From NCBI GenBank assembly GCA_038527485.1, contig JBCBFT010000027.1:1-64000 (forward strand): 64,000 bases of DNA. Direction: 5' to 3'. Position numbers and translations under genes: made by a program. The DNA is from JALEFZ01 sp038527485 (GTDB lineage Bacteria; Bacteroidota; Bacteroidia; J057). The notes beneath the pieces were generated by a model. It saw only the letters and a list, made by a program, of their open reading frames with translations, made no database searches and had not been told where the DNA came from. Shown here in pieces: positions 44,910-51,852 of this stretch (positions within the stretch are counted from its first letter, which is position 1; each line of letters opens with the position of its first letter).

Positions 44910-46814
44910 ATGCATATCCTGCTTTACATTTTTTTGATCCTACTCGTGGTTGTGGCAGCTTATTATTTCTACCGTTTGTTCATTCTAAAAGAAATAGAAA
45001 AGCTCCCCCTCATTGCGCTTGGATTTCCCAATGTACCCGCAGTGCCCGTTGTGCTGGCGCAACTTCCAGGCACACTGCTGAAATTACTGAGTAGGACCTT
45101 CGAGACACGCCCAGCTATGTTGGGACTGACCGAGGTCTTGACTTTAGGCGATACTACGGCCACTGCACATTCTTTTCTCTTCGATGGCGACCCTATCGAG
45201 ACCCGTGCAAAGGCGTTGCGCGACCTCCGACAAGAGGTCAAATCTCAGCGGGTCCTACTCAGTGCCAGCTTACCCAAAGTCCAGACTCGACTTAATCGGG
45301 GACATACGACCTTACCCCAGCTCGAGGCCAACTCCATGGCGACGCTCCCCCTAACAGATCCCAAACAGTTTAGCTTGACATGGACGACCTTCACCGATGT
45401 GAACAAGCAAGGAGCTGTATTTTTAGATCAATGGTCTAAAAGCATCCGTGTAGATGAAAAAGAAGCAGCCACAGCGCAATTTTGGCCCACTATCGCCCAA
45501 TACGGTCTGGCATACAACCTCCTTGTCCTGCAAAAACTGGAAGGAAGCCGTGCAGCACATCTGCGCCAAGAAATGGGGAGTGCATGGTCTCCAACGATCG
45601 ACGGCTATGTCGAATCAGGGAACTACTACTTCATTGACATGACGATTTTTGAGTCTTTTGAGGTTCAACAAGTACATGGCTTGCCTCGGTTCGTACCCTC
45701 AACCATCACCTTTTTGAAGATGGACAAAGAAAAAGGGCAGCTGCATCCTGTACGAGTAGTCGTATCTGGATATGGAGGAAAAGATCGACAGATATATGCC
45801 ATAGACGAAGAAACGAAACCAGAAAATGCAGTCTGGATCTACGCGCTACTGGCAGCCAAGACATCTATCACGACTTGGGGTATCTGGTTGGGGCATGTGT
45901 ATCATTGGCACATCGTCACGGCTGCTTTGCAGATGACTTTCTTCAATCACGTCAAGGAAGATCATTTGCTACAGGCACTACTCAAGCCACAGTTTGATTA
46001 CCTCATGCCTTTTAATAATGTCCTGCTTTTGGAATGGAAGGAAATCGCCCCTCCTACACCCATCGCTACAGCTGCCCAGTTCCTAGAGTTGTGCAACTTA
46101 TTTGGTGCAGGTAGAACATTCTACGAAGATGATCCAGAAAATACCTTGCAGAAATTCGGAATAAAGAAAGAAGATTTCTCCATCAAGGAACCTTGGGATC
46201 TGTTCCCCATCGTGGGACAACAACTCGAAGTGTGGAAGCATACCCAGGCGTATGTAAATACCTTCGTCGAACAATCCTACACAGACTTGGCCGTCTCACA
46301 GGATCGCGAGTTGCAAGCCTGGATTGCGGCTTCGGGTGATAAGCATCGGGGAAATGTGCAAGGCATAGGCGACATCGGAGACAAAGCCCAGTTAAAGCAA
46401 TTTCTCACCAGCGTCCTTTTCCGTATCACCATGCATGGCTGTAGCCGCCTCAACAATACCGCGAATCCTGGTTTGACCTTTGTCCCCAACTATCCGCCCT
46501 GCTTGCAGAGAGGGGATATCATTCCTGCTGATACCCAGCGATCCATATCTCAAGAAGAATTGCTGACCTACCTGCCACATACAGGTACTATGGGCGAGAT
46601 GATGAAGTTTTATTTCACCTTTGTTTTCTCCTCCCCCTACGAATCCTTTATTCCGATAGAAGGTCTAGATAGCAAACGCTTTTTCCCTGATACAGAGGAT
46701 GGCAATAAGATCAATCAAGCTTTGTTTACTTTCCGCAGACAGATCCAATCCTTTATTGAGGCACATGAAGTCTCCCCACAGATCAGTCAGTGGCCGCTGA
46801 ATATTGAGACGTAG
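44910..46814 (+). CDS. Membrane-anchored lipoxygenase-like protein
   Basis: 634 residues. An N-terminal membrane anchor (~3-25, LLYIFLILLVVVAAYYFYRL) precedes a lipoxygenase-like catalytic core. The first iron-ligand helix keeps the His-x4-His spacing (His329 and His334 in GHVYHWH), followed by ALLKPQFDYLMPFNN, which aligns with the family LLKPHFEFxLxxN region. The later ligand region MHGCSRLNNTANPGLTFVPNYP (split: His509, Asn515) matches the canonical HxxxN ... PNxP segment but with two extra residues. The C-terminal Ile, whose free carboxylate normally binds iron, is not terminal: Ile632 is followed by Glu-Thr. It may oxygenate polyunsaturated lipids, or be an inactive relative. The gene is monocistronic, with a stem-loop after it. 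Confidence 0.62.
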   Translation: MHILLYIFLILLVVVAAYYFYRLFILKEIEKLPLIALGFPNVPAVPVVLAQLPGTLLKLLSRTFETRPAMLGLTEVLTLGDTTATAHSFLFDGDPIETRAKALRDLRQEVKSQRVLLSASLPKVQTRLNRGHTTLPQLEANSMATLPLTDPKQFSLTWTTFTDVNKQGAVFLDQWSKSIRVDEKEAATAQFWPTIAQYGLAYNLLVLQKLEGSRAAHLRQEMGSAWSPTIDGYVESGNYYFIDMTIFESFEVQQVHGLPRFVPSTITFLKMDKEKGQLHPVRVVVSGYGGKDRQIYAIDEETKPENAVWIYALLAAKTSITTWGIWLGHVYHWHIVTAALQMTFFNHVKEDHLLQALLKPQFDYLMPFNNVLLLEWKEIAPPTPIATAAQFLELCNLFGAGRTFYEDDPENTLQKFGIKKEDFSIKEPWDLFPIVGQQLEVWKHTQAYVNTFVEQSYTDLAVSQDRELQAWIAASGDKHRGNVQGIGDIGDKAQLKQFLTSVLFRITMHGCSRLNNTANPGLTFVPNYPPCLQRGDIIPADTQRSISQEELLTYLPHTGTMGEMMKFYFTFVFSSPYESFIPIEGLDSKRFFPDTEDGNKINQALFTFRRQIQSFIEAHEVSPQISQWPLNIET

Positions 46815-46829
46815 GATGGTATATATCCT

Positions 46830-46877
46830 GTGCTGCTTTGTAGAAGCAACCCCCATGATGTTTCTATAAAGCAGCAC
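46830..46877 (+). terminator. Stem-loop after the lipoxygenase-like gene
   Basis: A 16-bp stem (46830-46845 with 46862-46877, one G-U pair) with a 16-nt loop, 15 nt after the stop. Only a moderate T-rich tail follows (TACATATTATTTG), so this is either a terminator or an mRNA-stabilising structure. Confidence 0.6.
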
Positions 46878-46994
46878 TACATATTATTTGGGGTCTTTTC
46901 TTCCTTGATCATTCCACGCTGTAACCTTTGCCCCCCATTTCCAGTTTCATGATTGAGCTGCGATGCTGTAAATTGCAGCTTCGATTTCCAGCTT

Positions 46995-48578
46995 ATGCAT
47001 TTTCATTACTACGCACTGAGACATTTACTTGATCATCTCCTCACCCACCACAAAGGAGAGAAGGTTCTGAGTGCCTTTTCGCAAAATAAGAATGAGCTTA
47101 TTTTAGAGTTGGAAGGGATCTACTTACGAATTGGTTGCCATACACCGCAAACCTACATCGTCCCTGTGTTTAGCTATGCCAAAGCACGGAAAAATGTGGT
47201 CGATCTCTTTGCAGAGATAGAAGGGTTGACACTAGAAGATGGCTATGTCGTCCCTCAGGAACGCGTGATGGTGCTGACGCTGGCCCAGGGTTATCAACTG
47301 ATCTTCAAGATGCACGGCATCATGGCCAATGTCATGCTCCGCCATGAGGACACAATCGCCGCCCTCTTCAACCAACAGCTAGAAGCAGACTGGGCATATG
47401 TAGACAGTCCTGGCCCTCTCCAAGAAGACTTGCTACCCGAAATCGAGCTGACAGATGAAAAAGAAATCCTCTCTCATATCCGTGAGGTATCTCCGATCTA
47501 CGAAAAAGCATTTGCCAAGCGAATTTCAGAACTAGCCGCAACAGGTTTGAATCTGCCACAAGCCTACCAGAAAGCCTTGACAGAAGCAAAAAATGACCTG
47601 TTTTACATCAGCAAGGAAGGAAGAAAAGTAAAGTTCTACTTATTTGCCCCTCCGCATCCTGCCATAGAGGTAAAAGGAATAGACGAAGCCTTAAGATTTT
47701 TTCTCCGCATCCAGTTTCAGCTTGCCGCCTACCTGAATCAGTACAAGACCGCGGATAAGGAAATTCGTAAGCCTGTGAAGAAGTATCAAAAGGTCTACGA
47801 TTCTTACCTAAAAAATATTGATCAACTGGAAAATGAGCGCAATCCTGAAGAAATCGGACATATTTTGATGGCCAATCTTCACGCCATCGCGCCCAATGTA
47901 AAAAAGGTGGTACTGGACGATTTTTATACTGACGCATCCATCACCATCAAGCTAGACCCGCAGCTCAATCCACAAGAAAATGCCAAGCGCTACTACAACA
48001 AGCACAAGCAGCGGAGGGCGAGATTGCTCTATCTGAAGGAGCAGATGGAGGACATAGAAAATAAGTTGCTAAATGCAGAGGGTGAATGGGAAGAGCTTCA
48101 GCAGCTTACACCGCCAGACAAGCTTACCCTTCAGGATACGGGCTTTGGAGGAGAGGAATTGAAGGCAATGAAGCAATTTTCCCGACAGCTTCGTAGAGAA
48201 ATGAAAGAGGCCGAGGAAGAAAAATCTCCTTTTCGACATTTTAGATTGGCAGGATACGAGATTTTTGTGGGAAAAAATGCACGCAACAACGATGAGCTAA
48301 GTTTCAAATACGCGAGTAAAAATGACCTTTGGCTCCACGCGAAAGATGTGACGGGCTCTCACGTGATCATTCGCCATCGGGCGGGCAAGGACCTTCCAGG
48401 AGAGGTGCTGGAATATGCGGCGCAGTTAGCAGCCTACTACTCCAAGCGCAAAAATGACACCCTTGTCCCTGTACAATACACCCCTCGCAAATACATTCGC
48501 AAGCGCAAAGGCGATCCACCTGGATTGGTGGCCGTCGATCGCGAGCAAGTCATCATGGTAGAACCAGTGAAGGCGTAA
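46995..48578 (+). CDS. rqcH: NFACT-family protein RqcH (ribosome quality control)
   Basis: 527 residues from ATG 46995; the earlier in-frame start at 46953 adds non-family sequence. The NFACT N-terminal domain (~1-170) includes RHLLDHLLTHHKGEKVL and QGYQLIFKMHG. A long coiled coil (~240-400) contains KYQKVYDSYLKNIDQLE and NPQENAKRYYNKHKQ. The NFACT-R domain (~415-525) has the signature ARNNDELSFKYASKNDLWLH, then GSHVIIRHRAGKDLP and AAYYSKRKNDTLVPVQYT. RqcH binds obstructed 50S subunits and recruits alanyl-tRNA to tag stalled peptides. An inverted repeat GCGTAAGG/CCTTACGC (48573-48580, 48608-48615) overlaps the stop codon. Confidence 0.92.
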   Translation: MHFHYYALRHLLDHLLTHHKGEKVLSAFSQNKNELILELEGIYLRIGCHTPQTYIVPVFSYAKARKNVVDLFAEIEGLTLEDGYVVPQERVMVLTLAQGYQLIFKMHGIMANVMLRHEDTIAALFNQQLEADWAYVDSPGPLQEDLLPEIELTDEKEILSHIREVSPIYEKAFAKRISELAATGLNLPQAYQKALTEAKNDLFYISKEGRKVKFYLFAPPHPAIEVKGIDEALRFFLRIQFQLAAYLNQYKTADKEIRKPVKKYQKVYDSYLKNIDQLENERNPEEIGHILMANLHAIAPNVKKVVLDDFYTDASITIKLDPQLNPQENAKRYYNKHKQRRARLLYLKEQMEDIENKLLNAEGEWEELQQLTPPDKLTLQDTGFGGEELKAMKQFSRQLRREMKEAEEEKSPFRHFRLAGYEIFVGKNARNNDELSFKYASKNDLWLHAKDVTGSHVIIRHRAGKDLPGEVLEYAAQLAAYYSKRKNDTLVPVQYTPRKYIRKRKGDPPGLVAVDREQVIMVEPVKA

Positions 48579-48719
48579 GGAGGCTTTGTTTCCTATTCAG
48601 CCCATCACCTTACGCAATGCTTAGACTCCGATCTACACATGCTATGATCTGATCGTTTCTAACGATCTTCAAACAGAATCGTATACCTTTACTTTCTATC
48701 ACAGCAAACACGTACATAC

Positions 48720-49658
48720 ATGCTCATCCCCTTTCAGCGCGAACTCCAACAAGCACAACGCATCTTCCTGATGGGAGCAGGGGGCGGATTTGATATTTAC
48801 AGTGGCATTCCCCTTTATTTGGCTCTGAAGGAAGCAGGAAAAGAAGTCATCTTGGGCAATTATGCTTTCTCCTTCCTCCATCACATGATCTGTGAAGAGA
48901 TATGTCCCCATGCTTACAGAGTCACTTCCCAATCTAAGGAACAGGGATATTTCCCCGAGCGGACTTTGGCCGAGTGGTTGAGGGATAGAGGAGAAAAGGA
49001 TGAGGTTATTGCCTTCCAAGGTACAGGTGTGATCCCCATGAAGGTCGCCATGCGTCATATTGTACAAGCATATCAGATCGATACCTTGATCCTTGTAGAT
49101 GGAGGCACGGATAGTCTTATGATAGGAAATGAAGCTGGGCTAGGGACCCCTATCGAGGATATGGCTTCGATTGTGGCGGGAGTAGGATTGCCACTGGAAA
49201 GAAAATACCTGGCCAGTATTGGTTTTGGGATTGATCACTTCCATCAAGTTGCACATGCGCAGGTTTTGGAAAGTATCGCTGAGCAGATGGCGGAAGGAGG
49301 CTTCAAGGGTGTCCTGGGTTTCCCTCCATCTGAGTCTGCCGTGCAGGGCTTCCTCGATCTCGTGACACGCTCCAATGAGACACACAAAAACCATATGAGC
49401 ATCGTGGCCAACTCAATTGCAGATGCCTTCCGCGGAGCCTATGGAGATGTGCACGCGACGCCACGTACAGCAGGAAGTCGACTCTATATCAATCCTTTGA
49501 TGACGCTCTATTGGACCTTTGATTTGGAGCATGTGGCGGATCGGCTGTTGTACAAGGATTGGATTGCACGGACAATGACCAAAGAACAAGTACTGGCGCA
49601 AATCGCTTCGTTTCGTCAGGCCATCACCCCAAAAGGTTGGGAAGACATTCCATTGTAA
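48720..49658 (+). CDS. DUF1152 domain protein
   Basis: 312 residues, soluble. Near the N-terminus is a Gly-rich nucleotide-binding-like loop, RIFLMGAGGGFDIYSGIP. Further segments are TLILVDGGTDSLMIGNEAGLGTPIED (Asp and Asp/Ser rich) and LASIGFGIDHFHQVAH. This matches DUF1152, a family of unknown enzymatic role with a Rossmann-like core. A perfect 7-bp hairpin GATCGTT-TCT-AACGATC (48651-48667) lies 50 bp upstream and may end the rqcH transcript. There are no operon partners. Confidence 0.85.
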   Translation: MLIPFQRELQQAQRIFLMGAGGGFDIYSGIPLYLALKEAGKEVILGNYAFSFLHHMICEEICPHAYRVTSQSKEQGYFPERTLAEWLRDRGEKDEVIAFQGTGVIPMKVAMRHIVQAYQIDTLILVDGGTDSLMIGNEAGLGTPIEDMASIVAGVGLPLERKYLASIGFGIDHFHQVAHAQVLESIAEQMAEGGFKGVLGFPPSESAVQGFLDLVTRSNETHKNHMSIVANSIADAFRGAYGDVHATPRTAGSRLYINPLMTLYWTFDLEHVADRLLYKDWIARTMTKEQVLAQIASFRQAITPKGWEDIPL

Positions 49659-49705
49659 CATGCTGAGATAATTTTCGTATATTCCACTTGTATAGAATCG
49701 GAAAA

Positions 49706-49867
49706 TTGGGGCAAACGCACATCATATTTTTGCAGACAATCCATCTCCCCTTTTCTTGTTTTATTTTTTTATCAATAATTTTTTATTAATTCATCACTCC
49801 GTCATCTGACAGTCAGCGGATTGTCCCTTACTATTTTTCAGATGGCACTAATAACAAGGAGGACATA
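49706..49867 (+). promoter_or_regulatory. infC promoter, leader hairpin and strong Shine-Dalgarno
   Basis: TTG (49706-49708) and TATTTTTG (49725-49732) resemble a Bacteroidota promoter, with a spacing of 16 nt, slightly short. The ~130-nt leader contains an inverted repeat CATCTGA/TCAGATG (49803-49809, 49838-49844). A full-length AAGGAGG (49856-49862) stands 5 nt before the TTG start. Most genes in this window have no Shine-Dalgarno, so this site is unusual and supports the start choice. Confidence 0.6.
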
Positions 49868-50425
49868 TTGGGTAGAAGAAAATTTTCGAGAAGAAAACCA
49901 CAACGTGTTCGTAAAGAAGCAGAACACAGAATCAACCATCACATCCGCGTACCTGAAGTAAGGGTCGTGCAAATTGGAGATGAAAAATCCAATGATCTCA
50001 TGCCTACGCGTGAGGCCGTCGCTATTGCGAGAGATTTGGAGTTAGATCTAGTCGAGATCTCTCCACAAGCCAAACCACCAGTGGCAAAAATCGTCGATTA
50101 CTCCAAGTTCATGTACGACCTGAAGAAGCAACGCAAGGCCAATAAGGTCAAATCTGCTACTACAGAGATCAAAGAGCTACGATTTGGCCCCAATACAGAT
50201 GAGCATGACCTTAATTTTAAGCTAAAAAATGCGGAAAAATTTCTGCAAGATGGCAACAAACTGAAAGTTTATGTCCAGTTTAGAGGTCGCAACATCATCT
50301 ACAAAGACCGAGGACGAGAGGTACTAGAGACCATTCAAGAGCGTCTGAGCGAGATCGCAAAAGTCGAGACACCGCCTACTATGAATGGAAGAAGAATGAT
50401 CATGATGCTAGCGCCAGGCGCCTAG
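49868..50425 (+). CDS. infC: Translation initiation factor IF-3
   Basis: 185 residues. IF-3 binds the 30S subunit, checks the start codon-anticodon pairing and prevents premature 50S joining. N-domain (~20-95): HHIRVPEVRVVQIGDEKSND, then REAVAIARDLELDLVEISPQ and AKPPVAKIVDYSKFMYDLKK. C-domain (~100-180): KELRFGPNTDEHDLNFKLKN and KLKVYVQFRGRNIIYKDRG. The start is TTG 49868 after a perfect Shine-Dalgarno; no ATG exists in frame near the family N-terminus. infC usually has a rare start codon and is autoregulated through it. Unusually, rpmI and rplT do not follow and thrS does not precede; a terminator closes the gene directly. Confidence 0.95.
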   Translation: MGRRKFSRRKPQRVRKEAEHRINHHIRVPEVRVVQIGDEKSNDLMPTREAVAIARDLELDLVEISPQAKPPVAKIVDYSKFMYDLKKQRKANKVKSATTEIKELRFGPNTDEHDLNFKLKNAEKFLQDGNKLKVYVQFRGRNIIYKDRGREVLETIQERLSEIAKVETPPTMNGRRMIMMLAPGA

Positions 50426-50442
50426 TGAATAGTATAGATAAT

Positions 50443-50476
50443 GAAAAGCCGAGGAGAGAGATTTCCTCGGCTTTTC
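50443..50476. terminator. Terminator between infC and the convergent T9SS gene
   Basis: A perfect 13-bp stem GAAAAGCCGAGGA/TCCTCGGCTTTTC (50443-50455, 50464-50476) with an 8-nt loop. The T-tract on the right serves infC, and the A-tract on the left lets it work for the gene ending at 50479 as well. Confidence 0.9.
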
Positions 50477-50478
50477 TG

Positions 50479-51849
50479 TTACTGTATCCATACCTTCTCG
50501 ATAGCTTTTCCAGAAGGAAATATAATTTCTACTATGTATAGTCCAGAGGTAAGATGTGTTACATCCCATGAGAGGGTGTACTGAGACTGTTTTGGTTTAA
50601 ACTCTTCATGAACGACTCCTTGGAGCCCCCATAGCCTTACCGATTGTATAGGAATATTCTGAGTATGAATCCTCAACTGATCCTGTACGGGATTGGGGTA
50701 GCAATAAGTGGTGGGAGACTCGATTTCGATGACCTCTGCCTGTGTGGCAATGACTCGCTCAGAGCAGGTATCTACATAGGTATGATCCAATAGCTTGGCG
50801 ATATACTTGATGCTGCTGTCACCATCTACAGATCTAAACCCACCCCCTACATAAAGCGTATCCCTAAATCTACCAATGGAAGCTGTCACTGGAATATCGC
50901 CAAAATCACCTCCTGGACTGCACCATCTCTCGCCATCCCATCTGGCGATGGGGCCTGTGTAGATACCGCCTGCTGCATAGAACTTGCCTACCATCCAGAG
51001 GTATCCATCATGAATGAAAAGTTGACTGACTTGAGATGGGAAGATTCCTCCCCCTAGTCCATCCCATCGCTGCCCATTCCATCGGGCAATGTGTGAGACA
51101 GGTTCATCACCGGCTTGGTAAAAAAAGCCACTGACATATAACTCATCCTTGTAGACGATCATATCATCAATATGCGAGCCTATAACTCCTCCTCCCACAT
51201 CCTTCCAGTCATTTCCATCCCAGCGAGCGATTTCGTTATAGGGAGAAAAGTTATCTATATTTCCCCCTACATATACCTCTCCCTTATACTCTACAATAGC
51301 TGCAATACTCTTAGATCCTCCTCTAGGAGGAGAGGGGGCAATATGTTCGAATCCATGGAAACTTTCCCAAGTTCCTCTTTCATGATCCCAAACTGCCAAT
51401 CCATCATAAGGACGAGAAGAATCTGTGCTCCACAATCCACCTACCACCAACTCTCCGTCTATTTCCTTCATGTCATTTACTAACAGATCGGTCTGTATAG
51501 GTGTCCATGTAGTATCTCCATCCCAGGTAAAGAGTCCTCCAAAGCCTCCATAATAGTACAGCCCCTCAAAGTGGGTAATACACATAGCCTGATTGATGTC
51601 TTGATTCCCTCCCAGCTTGGTATAGGTTTGTCCATCAAAGCTGATCGCATTGTTGACAGGGGTACTATCGATCTTCCAGAAGAAACCACTGATGATGACA
51701 CGATCCTGAAAAGGATCTTCATAGAATGTGCGAACACTACTATTCAGTTCAAAAGGGAGTGCTTCCCAAACCTTGGGCCTTGTCTGCCCTCGTGCGATGA
51801 TCGAGAAACAACATATGTACAGAAAGAGTAAGAGATGGTGGCGATGCAT
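50479..51849 (-). CDS. T9SS-secreted beta-propeller-like protein
   Basis: 456 residues with a signal peptide (HRHHLLLFLYICCFSIIARG, cleaved before QTRPK). The body (~25-370) is made of repeated propeller-type units with IARWDGxxWxxxGGG and xYVGGxF phrases (for example EIARWDGNDWKDVGGGV, HIARWNGQRWDGLGGGI, PIARWDGERWCSPGGDF), as in delta-60/Kelch-like surface proteins. The last ~75 residues are a T9SS type A sorting domain (YCYPNPVQDQLRIHTQ ... SGLYIVEIIF). Its start is 3 nt after the stop of the gene at 51853-54612, so the two form an operon. Both sorting domains share YPNPVQDQLRI almost base for base. Confidence 0.88.
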   Translation of the reverse strand: MHRHHLLLFLYICCFSIIARGQTRPKVWEALPFELNSSVRTFYEDPFQDRVIISGFFWKIDSTPVNNAISFDGQTYTKLGGNQDINQAMCITHFEGLYYYGGFGGLFTWDGDTTWTPIQTDLLVNDMKEIDGELVVGGLWSTDSSRPYDGLAVWDHERGTWESFHGFEHIAPSPPRGGSKSIAAIVEYKGEVYVGGNIDNFSPYNEIARWDGNDWKDVGGGVIGSHIDDMIVYKDELYVSGFFYQAGDEPVSHIARWNGQRWDGLGGGIFPSQVSQLFIHDGYLWMVGKFYAAGGIYTGPIARWDGERWCSPGGDFGDIPVTASIGRFRDTLYVGGGFRSVDGDSSIKYIAKLLDHTYVDTCSERVIATQAEVIEIESPTTYCYPNPVQDQLRIHTQNIPIQSVRLWGLQGVVHEEFKPKQSQYTLSWDVTHLTSGLYIVEIIFPSGKAIEKVWIQ

Positions 51850-51852
51850 GGT

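Noticed and set aside
44849..45094. Plus-strand 81-codon frame starting MFGTSN
   Set aside because: It begins inside the MITE-like end and runs out of frame into the lipoxygenase-like gene; it looks like chance plus repeat sequence.
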